A stretch of DNA of 41,517 nucleotides from contig JAWXBN010000031.1 of assembly GCA_034440155.1 (NCBI GenBank), positions 1 through 41,517 on the forward strand, given 5' to 3'. The stretch's first letter is position 1; every line of letters starts with the position of its first letter. The position numbers were made by a program, and so were the translations under genes. The notes below the pieces were generated by a model, which searched no databases, had not been told where the DNA came from, and saw only the letters and a program-made list of their open reading frames with translations. Of this stretch, positions 16,866 to 26,058 are shown piece after piece. The stretch comes from Verrucomicrobiota bacterium (GTDB lineage: Bacteria > Verrucomicrobiota > Verrucomicrobiia > JAWXBN01).

Positions 16866-17708
16866 ATGACATTCCATTTTAAAAACGGCACTTGGCCCCT
16901 ACTTTCAGAACCCCGCATATTCGGAATACTCAATGTCACTCCCGATTCATTTTTCGATGGTGGACAATGCTCAAACTTGTCAGACATTCTTGAAAATGCT
17001 GAGAAAATGATCATGGACGGGGCTGATGCCATTGATATCGGCGGGGCTTCCTCACGCCCCGGCGCGCCTACAGTAAGTCTCGAAGAAGAGTTAATCCGGG
17101 TGATCCCCGCAGTCAAAGCCATCAGGAAAGAGTTTAATATCGTCATTTCTGTCGATACTTTCAAACCTGAAGTCGCCGATAGCGCATTGGATTGTGGTGC
17201 CCAGATTATTAATGATATTACTGCGGGCCGTGACGGGAGAATGGCGGAGGTGGTCAAGAAACACGGGGCTGGATGGATACTCATGCACATGCAAGGCACT
17301 CCACAGGATATGCAAGAGTCTCCATTCTACCACAATGTCGCCCGTGAAGTCTTAGATTTCCTGATCGATAAGGTCGACTGTGCCCGTAAGACTGGTATCC
17401 ACCCCCAATGCCTGGCTATTGATCCAGGTATCGGTTTTGGAAAAAATTTCGAGCACAATATGGCCCTGCTTTCCTCTACCGCGCAATTTGCTGAAACCGG
17501 GCTTCCTGTCATGATTGGCACCTCCCGGAAAAGTTTCTTAGGCAAAATTATCGATAATGCTTCCCCTGAATACCGTTTACCGGGTTCTCTCGCCTCCATT
17601 TTATGGGCTTACCAAAGTGGAGCCCAGTTCCTCCGGGTCCATGATGTCCAAGAAACCGTTGACGCCCTGAAGACATGGATGAAAATCGCCGATTTTCCTG
17701 AAGATTAA
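16866..17708 (+). CDS. folP: Dihydropteroate synthase
   Basis: FolP condenses p-aminobenzoate with dihydropterin pyrophosphate in folate synthesis and is the sulfonamide target. The 280-residue protein carries all the signatures: GILNVTPDSFFDGG at 20-33, DIGGASSRPGA at 57-67, SVDTFK at 95-100, INDIT at 115-119, HMQGTP at 141-146, DPGIGFGK at 186-193 and TSRKSFLG at 219-226. It lies 17 bp after tRNA-Leu and 40 bp before glmM on the same strand; a folP-glmM pairing is common in bacteria. Confidence 0.96.
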   Translation: MTFHFKNGTWPLLSEPRIFGILNVTPDSFFDGGQCSNLSDILENAEKMIMDGADAIDIGGASSRPGAPTVSLEEELIRVIPAVKAIRKEFNIVISVDTFKPEVADSALDCGAQIINDITAGRDGRMAEVVKKHGAGWILMHMQGTPQDMQESPFYHNVAREVLDFLIDKVDCARKTGIHPQCLAIDPGIGFGKNFEHNMALLSSTAQFAETGLPVMIGTSRKSFLGKIIDNASPEYRLPGSLASILWAYQSGAQFLRVHDVQETVDALKTWMKIADFPED

Positions 17709-17748
17709 TGCTTTCAGAACCGGAGTGAATCCGTCATATTAGCTCCCT

Positions 17749-19119
17749 ATGGCAAACTCCCGTAAACTCTTTGGAACCGATGGTATCCGCGGTGTCGCGA
17801 ATATAGAACCCCTTTCGGCTGAAACAGCCCTAAAAATCGGGCGGGCTGCCGCCCATTTTTTCAAGAATGACAACCGCCGCCACCAGATTGTCATCGGTAA
17901 AGATACGCGCCTATCGGGTTATATGCTCGAAAACGCCCTCGTCGCCGGGATCACCTCTGTGGGTGTAGATGCCCTGCTTATCGGTCCCCTGCCCACTCCG
18001 GGGGTCGCCTATATCACGCGTTCCCTGAGGGCTGATGCCGGGATCGTCCTGACAGCCTCCCATAATCCTTATGAAGACAATGGGGTCAAGTTCTTCCGCA
18101 ACGACGGTTATAAACTCGATGACACCCTCGAACAACAAATCGAAGACATCGTTTTTTCAGGTGAGATAGATAAAATCCGGCCCACAGCCGAGGAGATCGG
18201 GAAAGCCTTCCGTATTGACGATGCCTTGGGCCGTTATATCGAGTTTGCCAAAGGCTCCATTTCCCGCAAAATGACTCTGGAAGGCCTCAGGATCGTCGTC
18301 GATGTCGCCAATGGTGCAGCTTACAAATCTACCCCTTGTGTCCTCAAAGAGCTCGGTGCCGAGGTCTTTGTGTACCATAACAAACCCGACGGCAGTAATA
18401 TTAACCATGATTGCGGGAGTATGCATCCCGAGGCGATCCAGAAATATGTCAAGATTCACGGTGCTGACGTGGGCCTCGCTCACGACGGGGATGCCGACCG
18501 CTTGCTACTCGTCGATGAAACGGGCTCATTAGTCGACGGGGATGAACTCATGGCTATCGCTGCCTTGGATATGATCAAAAATGGAACCCTCAGGAACAAC
18601 ACCCTCGTGACCACTGAAATGAGCAATGCCGGCCTCGATGAAGCCATTATTAATGCCGGGGGTAAAATCATCCGCACCCAAGTCGGAGACCGTTACGTCA
18701 TCGAGGAAATGATGTCCCATGATTTTAATCTCGGGGGCGAACAGTCCGGGCATATTATTTTCCGCGACTACTCGACTACCGGTGACGGCCTAGTCTCAGC
18801 CCTGCAGATTTTCCAGATTATGAAAGAAACCGGTAAACCACTCTCCGTACTCCGCAAATGCATGCGCCGGTATCCCCAAGAAATCAAGAGTATTAAAGTC
18901 AAATCAAAACCCGCCATCGAAACCTTGTCCGAGGTCTGTGCCGAGATTGAATCCGTCAAAAAAGATCTCGCAGGCAAAGGCCGGGTATTCCTCCGTTATT
19001 CGGGTACGGAACCCAAGATCCGGCTCCTGATCGAAGGCGACCAAGAGTCCAAGCTGAAGGAATACTCCCATCGTATCCTCACGAAAATCGAGGCGATCAT
19101 CGGGACTAAAACCGATTAA
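17749..19119 (+). CDS. glmM: Phosphoglucosamine mutase
   Basis: GlmM converts glucosamine 6-phosphate to glucosamine 1-phosphate on the way to UDP-GlcNAc for the cell wall. The 456 residues match the family. The start region KLFGTDGIRGVAN and the phosphoserine loop TASHNPYEDNGVK (Ser104) identify GlmM rather than other phosphohexomutases. The metal loop DGDADR is at 246-251, the sugar-binding loop is GEQSGHII, and the phosphate-binding loop RYSGTEPKIRLLIEG lies near the C-terminus. It is probably cotranscribed with folP. Confidence 0.97.
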   Translation: MANSRKLFGTDGIRGVANIEPLSAETALKIGRAAAHFFKNDNRRHQIVIGKDTRLSGYMLENALVAGITSVGVDALLIGPLPTPGVAYITRSLRADAGIVLTASHNPYEDNGVKFFRNDGYKLDDTLEQQIEDIVFSGEIDKIRPTAEEIGKAFRIDDALGRYIEFAKGSISRKMTLEGLRIVVDVANGAAYKSTPCVLKELGAEVFVYHNKPDGSNINHDCGSMHPEAIQKYVKIHGADVGLAHDGDADRLLLVDETGSLVDGDELMAIAALDMIKNGTLRNNTLVTTEMSNAGLDEAIINAGGKIIRTQVGDRYVIEEMMSHDFNLGGEQSGHIIFRDYSTTGDGLVSALQIFQIMKETGKPLSVLRKCMRRYPQEIKSIKVKSKPAIETLSEVCAEIESVKKDLAGKGRVFLRYSGTEPKIRLLIEGDQESKLKEYSHRILTKIEAIIGTKTD

Positions 19120-19182
19120 GATTGCATTCCACCTGTCTTTATTCTGAATTCGGTCACAGGATTTTTTTATCATCCTACTATT

Positions 19183-20415
19183 ATGGGCTTCCCTTCTATC
19201 ATTATTAATCCGAAACGCGGTTCCCGCTTCTGGCACCGTCATCCATGGCTTTATCAAAATGAAATCCTCCGCCGGCCCGAAGACCTTGCCGAGGGTACAA
19301 TTGTTGTTTTAAAAGATAAACGCGGAAAAATCTATGGCACGGGTATGTATAACTCCCGCTCACAAATCGCCGTCCGCCGTTACTCGATGGGTGTCAAAGC
19401 CCTCAATGAAGAGTTGATTGAATCGAGGATCCTAAAAGCCCAGGAATACCGCCAAAGTCTTTATAATGGCAAAATGCCTCAGGCCTACCGGATGGTTTTC
19501 AGCGAGAGTGATTACCTCCCCGGGTTGATCATTGACCGTTACGCAAATTGCTTGGTCATCCAGACGATGACTGCTGCTTTTGATCAAAGAAAGGAAATCG
19601 TCGTAGAAATCCTTAAGAAATTATTTTCTCCGGAATGTATTATCGAGCGTAATGATTCCTCCGGACGCGTCGGGGAAGGACTCGAACAAAAAACATCCAT
19701 CCTCCACGGCAAATTGCCCGATGCATTGGTCATTGAGAGCCATGGCGTTAAATTCCTCCTAAACCTCCTTGAAGGCCAAAAAACAGGCTTATTCCTGGAT
19801 CAACAACCCATTTATGCGCAACTTGCCCCCCGGTTTAAAGGCCGCACGGTACTGGATTGTTTCTGTTACCACGGAGCCTTTGGCCTTTTTGCAGCGAAAC
19901 ACGGTGCGAAATCAGTGGAATCTGTGGATGCATCTGCACAAGCTATCGAACACGCGCGGCAAAACGCCGGGCTCAATGGCGTTCAAATAAACTTCACCAC
20001 TGAAAACGCCTTTGACTTCCTGAAAAATAAATCCAAACAAGGAGGCAAATACGACCTCATAGTCCTCGATCCTCCTTCTTTCACAAAAAATAAATTTAAC
20101 ATCGGCGATGCCCAACGTGGATATAAAGAAATCCACCTCCGTGCCCTCAAAATGTTGCCGGTTGGCGGTTTATTAGCCACCTATACATGCTCACATCATA
20201 TCCAGCCAAAAATCTTTATGGAATTCCTCGTAGACGCGGCAGCAGATGTGGGATGTTCCCTGCGACTGATCGAGACTTATGCGCAAAGCCAAGATCACCC
20301 GGTACTCCCTGAGGTTCCTGAAACAGAATACCTCCGCGGTTATCTCTTTGAAATCAGCGCAAAAGATACTCCCAAACCACATGAAATGGTAAAGACCCCG
20401 GATTCTGAAAGTTAA
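19183..20415 (+). CDS. rlmI: Class I SAM-dependent rRNA methyltransferase, RlmI type
   Basis: RlmI-type enzymes combine an N-terminal PUA domain with a Rossmann methyltransferase and make m5C at 23S rRNA C1962 (E. coli numbering). The PUA-like segment is at 5-75 (KRGSRFWHRHPWLYQNEI). Then come TGLFLDQQ at 201-208, the SAM motif VLDCFCYHGAFG at 223-234, the acidic VDAS strand end, and motif IV LDPPSF at 295-300. The TCSHH motif at 335-339 carries the catalytic cysteine position. The length of 410 is normal. Other m5C methyltransferases of COG1092 are possible. A 63-bp gap separates it from glmM. Confidence 0.88.
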   Translation: MGFPSIIINPKRGSRFWHRHPWLYQNEILRRPEDLAEGTIVVLKDKRGKIYGTGMYNSRSQIAVRRYSMGVKALNEELIESRILKAQEYRQSLYNGKMPQAYRMVFSESDYLPGLIIDRYANCLVIQTMTAAFDQRKEIVVEILKKLFSPECIIERNDSSGRVGEGLEQKTSILHGKLPDALVIESHGVKFLLNLLEGQKTGLFLDQQPIYAQLAPRFKGRTVLDCFCYHGAFGLFAAKHGAKSVESVDASAQAIEHARQNAGLNGVQINFTTENAFDFLKNKSKQGGKYDLIVLDPPSFTKNKFNIGDAQRGYKEIHLRALKMLPVGGLLATYTCSHHIQPKIFMEFLVDAAADVGCSLRLIETYAQSQDHPVLPEVPETEYLRGYLFEISAKDTPKPHEMVKTPDSES

Positions 20416-20637
20416 AGAAACTCGTTTCTTTTCCCGACATGAGCACTCACGGGGAAGACTTGCCATTACCAGGCTTTTTTTTAGAAAAGTTTATTTGGAC
20501 TATTTTCTCGAAAATAATATGTGTATTTACCCGATATTCTAGGGTTTTCGCACGGCTAAATTCAAAAAAAACAATGTTTCACTCACGGTTTTTTCCAGAG
20601 AATCATCGAAACAGTTGTTATTTTAAAATATATTTGT

Positions 20638-21276
20638 ATGTTTATTAAATCCTCTATGAAATATAAAACGTTCCTTCTTTTTGGTTCACCCGGTAGTGGA
20701 AAAGGCACCCAAGGCCTGATTTTAGGTCGCGTCCCCGGTTATTTCCACTGTTCATGCGGTGATGTCTTCCGTTCCGTCGATCTCACCAGTGATATTGGTA
20801 AAGAATTTATGGAATATTCCAGCCATGGATCCCTGGTCCCCGATGATGTCACGATCAAGCTCTGGCAGACATCGATCAAAGGAAAAGAACTCACACGAAA
20901 TTTTAAAACAGAGGCTGATTTCCTTATTTTGGACGGTATCCCCCGCAATGTAGAACAAGCCCGTTATCTTGATAATGAACTCGATGTCCTACTGGTATTC
21001 CACCTTGTCTGCCCGGATAAAAAGAAACTCATGGAACGGCTGAAAAAAAGAGCGATCAAAGACAACCGTCATGATGATGCTAATGAAGAAGTCATCAAAC
21101 ACCGGCTGAAAGTATATGAAGATGAATCCAAGCCCGTACTGGATTTTTATGGCCGGGATAAGGTGATTAATATCAATGCCGAACAACGTCCTGACCAAGT
21201 GTTGAATGATATACTCCATTACACGACCAAACTCACCCCTGCGTCATCAGGGGAACCCAAGAATTATACTACATAG
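20638..21276 (+). CDS. adk: Adenylate kinase (short-LID type)
   Basis: The enzyme interconverts ATP, AMP and ADP. The P-loop GSPGSGKGTQ is at residues 16-25, the NMP-binding region contains SCGDVFRS, and the AMP-site motif is LDGIPRNVEQA. The LID region is short (KRAIKDNRHDDANEEVIKHR) and has no zinc cysteines, as in eukaryotic AK1-type and some bacterial enzymes. Either the ATG at 20638 (212 residues) or at 20656 (206 residues, beginning MKYKTFLLFG) may be the start; neither has a Shine-Dalgarno. The 222-bp gap upstream is AT-rich and probably holds its promoter. fmt follows 19 bp later. A UMP/CMP kinase is the alternative. Confidence 0.87.
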   Translation: MFIKSSMKYKTFLLFGSPGSGKGTQGLILGRVPGYFHCSCGDVFRSVDLTSDIGKEFMEYSSHGSLVPDDVTIKLWQTSIKGKELTRNFKTEADFLILDGIPRNVEQARYLDNELDVLLVFHLVCPDKKKLMERLKKRAIKDNRHDDANEEVIKHRLKVYEDESKPVLDFYGRDKVININAEQRPDQVLNDILHYTTKLTPASSGEPKNYTT

Positions 21277-21295
21277 GAGCTCTTGATCCGGACTC

Positions 21296-22240
21296 ATGGT
21301 AAAAATCGTCTATATCGGCACCTCCAGTTTTGCCTGCCCGGCACTTCAGTTAATCGCAGCGACGAGTAACCATGAGGCTGTCGGGGTCATTACCCAGCCT
21401 GATCGCCCTGCCGGACGCCGTCTGGAGCTGACCCCCTCTTCGGTCAAGGAGCTCGCTATGAAGCTCCATCTCCCTGTTTTTCAACCGGAGACGATAAAGT
21501 CGCCGACTGTGATCGAGCAGGTGAAATACCTTCATCCCGACATTATCGTCGTCGCAGCCTACGGCCAGCTCCTACCTCCTGCACTCATGGAAATTCCGAA
21601 ATTCGGTTGTCTCAATATCCATGGTTCACTCCTCCCTAAATATCGTGGAGCTGCCCCGGTTCATTGGGCCCTCCTGGATGGAGAATCAAAAACGGGGGTC
21701 ACTATAATGATGGTCTCCGAGAAACTCGATAGTGGGGGTATTCTCGCCCAACAGGAGCTCACGATCAAACGTAGGGACAACTCTCAAACGATTCATGATC
21801 AGTTGGCTCATATGGGAGCCTCTCTGCTGATGAAAACAATCCCGGACTTTATCTCCGGCAAAATCAAACCCGTTCCACAGGGGGCATCCCCGACCGCTTA
21901 TGCCCGCAAGCTCACCAAGGAGGATCGACTCCTAGACTGGAATAAAAACCCGCTGGAACTCTGGCTCAAAATCCGTGCTTTTGCCCCATCCCCCGGAGCA
22001 TTCACGCTCATCAACCAAGAAGGCTCCCAGAAAACCCTCAAGATATTTGATGTGATCATGTCCCGTGAAAAACAATTTGCGCCTGGGCAAATTGCTCGGA
22101 TCAATAAACACGGGATACTTGTCGGGGCAAAAAGTGGGGCCCTCCTCCTTCGTGAAATCCAGCTTGAAGGCCGCAAACGCATGTCCGCCCGAGACCTAGC
22201 CAATAGTGGTATCTTTAAGACCGGCGATATTCTCGGGTAG
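21296..22240 (+). CDS. fmt: Methionyl-tRNA formyltransferase
   Basis: Fmt formylates initiator Met-tRNA with 10-formyl-THF. The 314 residues match the usual length. The catalytic residues are in place: Asn107 and His109 in NIHGSLLPKYRGAAP, and Asp145 in the EKLDSGG loop. The N-terminus KIVYIGTSSFACPAL is typical. The C-terminal OB-like domain is present (RLLDWNKNPLEL, then LLLREIQLEGRKRMSA). An in-frame stop lies just before the ATG, so this start is secure. AGGAG is at 21275-21279, rather far upstream. The gene is probably cotranscribed with adk and converges on nth. Confidence 0.96.
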   Translation: MVKIVYIGTSSFACPALQLIAATSNHEAVGVITQPDRPAGRRLELTPSSVKELAMKLHLPVFQPETIKSPTVIEQVKYLHPDIIVVAAYGQLLPPALMEIPKFGCLNIHGSLLPKYRGAAPVHWALLDGESKTGVTIMMVSEKLDSGGILAQQELTIKRRDNSQTIHDQLAHMGASLLMKTIPDFISGKIKPVPQGASPTAYARKLTKEDRLLDWNKNPLELWLKIRAFAPSPGAFTLINQEGSQKTLKIFDVIMSREKQFAPGQIARINKHGILVGAKSGALLLREIQLEGRKRMSARDLANSGIFKTGDILG

Positions 22241-22312
22241 GTAGCCGGAAAAGCGTTTTATAAAGCCTTGCCTCATCTGAGGGGGAAGAAAGTTCTTTAA
22301 ATCTTTTCACCT

Positions 22313-22975
22313 TCATCGCGATTTATCTGCGGCCGCTTTGAGTAATTTATCCCTACTCACACATAGACCTTCTAGTTCACAGTTTCCACAATCCGGTTTA
22401 CGTGCGTCACAACGATTCCTTCCATGCCAAATGAGGAGATGAGAAAGATCACACCAGTCTCCAGGCTTAAAAAGTTTCATCAGGGATAATTCTATTTTTT
22501 CAGGGGTCTTTTCCCGAGTCATCCCCATTCTTTGGGAAAGGCGCGAGACATGGGTGTCGACTACCACACCCTCATTGATCCCAAATGCATTCCCCAGCAG
22601 CACATTAGCCGTTTTACGGCCTACACCGGGCAATTGGGAGAGTTCCTCAATCTTACGCGGCATTTCACCCCGGTATTTCTCTAAAAGCATTTTGCAGCAG
22701 GCAATAATATTTTTGGCCTTATTCCGGTAAAACCCGGTACTTTTAACGAAACTCTCCATCTCGAATTGATCTGCCGCAGCAAATTGCTCCACATTCTGGT
22801 AACGTTTAAAAAGTGCGGGCGTAACGAGATTCACTCTTTTATCCGTACATTGGGCCGAGAGGATTGTCGCGATTAATAACTCCAGCGGATTAGAATGATG
22901 AAGCTCACAATGTGCTTGTGGATAAACTCGCCTGAGCACCGAGAGAATCTGCTGTGATCGTTCTTTTAAAGTCAT
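22313..22975 (-). CDS. nth: Endonuclease III
   Basis: Endonuclease III is the DNA glycosylase/AP lyase for oxidised pyrimidines in base-excision repair. The 220 residues contain the helix-hairpin-helix LPGVGRKTAN with the catalytic Lys121, then VVDTHVSR with catalytic Asp140. The iron-sulfur cluster ligands are Cys189, Cys196, Cys199 and Cys205, in the exact C-x6-C-x2-C-x5-C spacing. It is preceded on the minus strand by the large TPR gene with an 82-bp gap. Confidence 0.96.
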   Translation of the reverse strand: MTLKERSQQILSVLRRVYPQAHCELHHSNPLELLIATILSAQCTDKRVNLVTPALFKRYQNVEQFAAADQFEMESFVKSTGFYRNKAKNIIACCKMLLEKYRGEMPRKIEELSQLPGVGRKTANVLLGNAFGINEGVVVDTHVSRLSQRMGMTREKTPEKIELSLMKLFKPGDWCDLSHLLIWHGRNRCDARKPDCGNCELEGLCVSRDKLLKAAADKSR

Positions 22976-23057
22976 AATCTGGTGAATATTTTTTTCAGTT
23001 ATTCATCATTCCGTTAAATTACGGCCCTGAATCACTCTAGAGATTCAGATGGAGGGC

Positions 23058-26045
23058 TTAAGGAGCTTGCTTGGCAGCAGCGGAGTCAGGATATTTAGTT
23101 TTAAGTTGTTGGTAAAGTTTCTTGGCCTCTTCGCCCTTGCCGAGTTTCTCATTCATTTGGGCTGATTTCAAAGTGGCTTCCGAAGCCACATCGGTGAGCC
23201 CCTCGTAAAAGAGGGTTACTTTAATGTAATTCCCGAGTGCCTTATTATAATCTTTCTTACCGAGTTCAGCATCCCCTGCCCCGATCAAGGCCCTTCCTTT
23301 GGATTCATTCGAGCTTCCCTTTGAGCCCGCTACACTTTCAAAGATTTTAATCGCTTCATCAAATTTATTACCTTTAAGCTGCGTCATTCCCGAGTAATAA
23401 ATCGCATCACCCATCAGGGGACTCCACCGATAGTTAGTCTTCATTTCATTAAATTGTTTATCGGCCAATACATATTCTCCCTTATTATAATAGACCAACC
23501 CTAACCCAAAAACACCTTTATCCATTGAACGTGGGCTATTAGCAAAATCCGTCATGATCCGTTCATAAACCTTTAATGCCTCATCCGTCTTTCCTGTGGC
23601 CACTAATGCCCGTCCATAACGGTCCAGATTATCAGCACTGAGTTTTGCATCAGGAGTCTCGGCAAGAATCTTATCAAAAACTACCAAAGCCTCTTTTTGT
23701 TTTCCCTCCTGTTGGAGGATTCCGGCTTGGGTAAAAAGGATTTGGGCTTTAAGATTAGACTTTGCACTGGCCTTATCCGCCAGTTGCCCTAGGTAAGCAT
23801 CCACAGTCACCCCTTCATCCATTTTTCCGGACGCCAAAGTCTGTTTGGCTTTCATCATATTGGTTAATGCGTCACCTGTTCGCAGACTGTCGGGGAAAAG
23901 TTCAAGGAGTCTCTCGGCACTCGCAATCGCATCATTGATTAACTTCTTATATTGTTCCTTTTGATCAGGAGTCATACTAATCGGGCGGCCCATCGATTGT
24001 GCCTTATCAAAGAAAGTAAAAAAGATACGTTCCTGTGCATCCGCACCGACGGGTTTATCCTTATATTTTTCTACTATTTCCGTATACTTCGCCCTCGCCT
24101 CATCATGCTTCTTCTCATTCTCTAACTGGCGTGCAATGGCTAAATAAGCTTGAGGAGCCATATCGCTTTCGGGATACTTTTTGATCAATTCTTCATAAGC
24201 CGCGATCATTTCAGGATACTTTTTAGCTTTTTGGTAACCAATAGCGATTTGATAAGCTGAAATCAAACTCGTTCTTTCATCAGGATACTTTACCATGTTA
24301 TCGCGATAGGCTTTGACAGCATCGTCGAGTTTGCCCTGCTTTTCATAGGTTTGTCCGATAAAATAAAGAGCCAGCGAACCCGTCTTTGCAGGCGGATTTT
24401 TGGACAATAAATCCTGTAATTCCTTAATGGCTTCATCCCCCACCTTTGGATCACTCGGGGACTTCTCCAGCAAAGTACGTGCAATTTGCAATTGGGAATC
24501 AAGCCGGTAAGCGCCATTTGGATATTTCACTAGGTAATCCCGATACGTTTTAATGGAATTATCATACTCCTTCATTTCCATCTCTGTAGTCGCGAGCTGG
24601 AACATGACACTTTCCGCCATGGGCGAATCCTGGTTTTTGGAAAGGAAATCACGGAAAACATCAGATGCTTCCTTGAGTTTCCCCTGAGTACGGTAAACCA
24701 TTGCCTGCCCGGCTAACATCTCCGCAAATGAACGGTGTTTTTCCCCGTACATATCTAAGCTCTCTTTAAAAGCCCCTGCTGCTTTATCATAGAGTCCTTG
24801 ATTCAAATAAGCATAACCAAAAACCAAACCGAACTGGTCACCTTCAGGTGCTTTAGGGAATTGGGAGAAGAAGTCAGTTTTCGCCTTTTCAGCCTGTGGC
24901 ATCAATCCTTGTTGGGAATAACTGATCACCAATTGGTATTGAGCATTCTGGACTTGGCTGGCCTTAAGGAAGGGTAAAAATTGTTTAATGATAATCCGAG
25001 ACTCATCAGGTTTTTGTTGGAGATTATAAATCGTGGCTGATTTGAGTGCCGCATCAACGTACTGGTCTGACTTTGACTCCATCTGGCCGAGCTTCATTCT
25101 TTCATTGCTGAGGTATTTCTGAATGGCTTTGAATTTCACCGGGTCACCCACGGACCCCCGGAGCTCCACCATGATTTCACCTATTTTTTGTTGTTGGAGC
25201 TTGATCACCTCTGATTTGGGCAGGATCTGGCGGAAATTATTTAGGGCTAGGTCATAATCCCCTTTGTTAAAGAGAATCTCCGCCACCTGGAAAAGGGCCT
25301 CGTTTTTAAGCGGGATATCCGATCCATTTGTCACGACTTCCTGGAAAAGCTTTGTCGCCTCCGCAAATTTCGCATTAGCCTCATCCGTTTTTTTTGCTTG
25401 ATCCGCGACAACAGCCTGTGTCGCCTTGACAAGCCCCAAGAGATAAACCGCATCCAAGCGCCCTTTACTGTTTGGGAACTCTTTTAATACCATTTCGAGG
25501 TCTTTGACGGCGTCATCATATTTCTCGAGGAAAAAATAGGTCAATGCACGCCCATTGAGGGCATCTTCACGGAAAATGCTTTTCGGGAATTTGGTGAGGA
25601 AATCTGTATATTGTTTTGCCGCCTTTTCAAAAAACTCTTTTTTCTCGGCAGGATTTTCTTTTTGGGATGTTATCCCCGCATAACACTGGGCAAGGAGAAC
25701 ACTCCCCTGCTCTTGCAGGACAGGATCCAGATTTGGAGTCTTGAGTAATTCATCTAAGGCGGTCGCGGCCCCCTGATATTGGCCTTGGAGTACATAACAA
25801 AATGCTAATAAATAACGTGCATTGGGAATGATGGGGGATGCTTTATACTTCGTCAGCAACTCATCAAGGGCCAAGCTGGCATTCCCCACATTGCCTTCAT
25901 TAACGGATTTTTGGGCTTCATTATATATGTCCTCGGCTTTCACTGCTTGTGCAGAAAGCCGGGACGGATATGCTAATGCGCCAAAAACCGCGATTAATAT
26001 TAAAACCCAAACACCTCTTATGATCGTTTGTGGTTTTATCCTCAT
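23058..26045 (-). CDS. Large exported TPR-repeat protein
   Basis: This 995-residue protein consists almost wholly of tetratricopeptide repeats after an N-terminal signal segment (hydrophobic residues about 11-27, ending RLSAQA near 34). Repeats carry the pattern of A...Y...L..YP.S..A..A.Y.... typical of YbgF/BamD-like periplasmic TPR proteins. Examples are TDFLTKFPKSIFREDALNGR, KNQDSPMAESVMFQLATTEM and KKYPEMIAAYEELIKKYPES. There is no catalytic domain or lipobox. It probably scaffolds envelope complexes. The stop of pnp lies 13 bp upstream, so it may be cotranscribed with rpsO-pnp. I assign no specific function. Confidence 0.8.
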   Translation of the reverse strand: MRIKPQTIIRGVWVLILIAVFGALAYPSRLSAQAVKAEDIYNEAQKSVNEGNVGNASLALDELLTKYKASPIIPNARYLLAFCYVLQGQYQGAATALDELLKTPNLDPVLQEQGSVLLAQCYAGITSQKENPAEKKEFFEKAAKQYTDFLTKFPKSIFREDALNGRALTYFFLEKYDDAVKDLEMVLKEFPNSKGRLDAVYLLGLVKATQAVVADQAKKTDEANAKFAEATKLFQEVVTNGSDIPLKNEALFQVAEILFNKGDYDLALNNFRQILPKSEVIKLQQQKIGEIMVELRGSVGDPVKFKAIQKYLSNERMKLGQMESKSDQYVDAALKSATIYNLQQKPDESRIIIKQFLPFLKASQVQNAQYQLVISYSQQGLMPQAEKAKTDFFSQFPKAPEGDQFGLVFGYAYLNQGLYDKAAGAFKESLDMYGEKHRSFAEMLAGQAMVYRTQGKLKEASDVFRDFLSKNQDSPMAESVMFQLATTEMEMKEYDNSIKTYRDYLVKYPNGAYRLDSQLQIARTLLEKSPSDPKVGDEAIKELQDLLSKNPPAKTGSLALYFIGQTYEKQGKLDDAVKAYRDNMVKYPDERTSLISAYQIAIGYQKAKKYPEMIAAYEELIKKYPESDMAPQAYLAIARQLENEKKHDEARAKYTEIVEKYKDKPVGADAQERIFFTFFDKAQSMGRPISMTPDQKEQYKKLINDAIASAERLLELFPDSLRTGDALTNMMKAKQTLASGKMDEGVTVDAYLGQLADKASAKSNLKAQILFTQAGILQQEGKQKEALVVFDKILAETPDAKLSADNLDRYGRALVATGKTDEALKVYERIMTDFANSPRSMDKGVFGLGLVYYNKGEYVLADKQFNEMKTNYRWSPLMGDAIYYSGMTQLKGNKFDEAIKIFESVAGSKGSSNESKGRALIGAGDAELGKKDYNKALGNYIKVTLFYEGLTDVASEATLKSAQMNEKLGKGEEAKKLYQQLKTKYPDSAAAKQAP

Positions 26046-26058
26046 TATTTTGCTTCGC

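Noticed and set aside
19120-19182. Possible terminator after glmM (CCTGT pairing with ACAGG, then a T run)
   Set aside because: The stem is only 5 bp with a 19-nt loop, too weak to call.
20414-20432. A/T hairpin at the stop of the methyltransferase gene
   Set aside because: The stem is almost all A-T and overlaps the stop codon; no adequate T run follows.
20439-20648. 69-codon ORF upstream of and overlapping the adk start
   Set aside because: Its translation is unlike any protein (aromatic- and basic-rich, from AT-rich DNA), it has no ribosome-binding site and it overlaps adk; it is probably chance in a promoter region.
23027-23048. Inverted repeat (CTGAATC pairing with GATTCAG) after the TPR gene
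   Set aside because: No T run on the minus strand; the hairpin could be fortuitous and termination is not supported.
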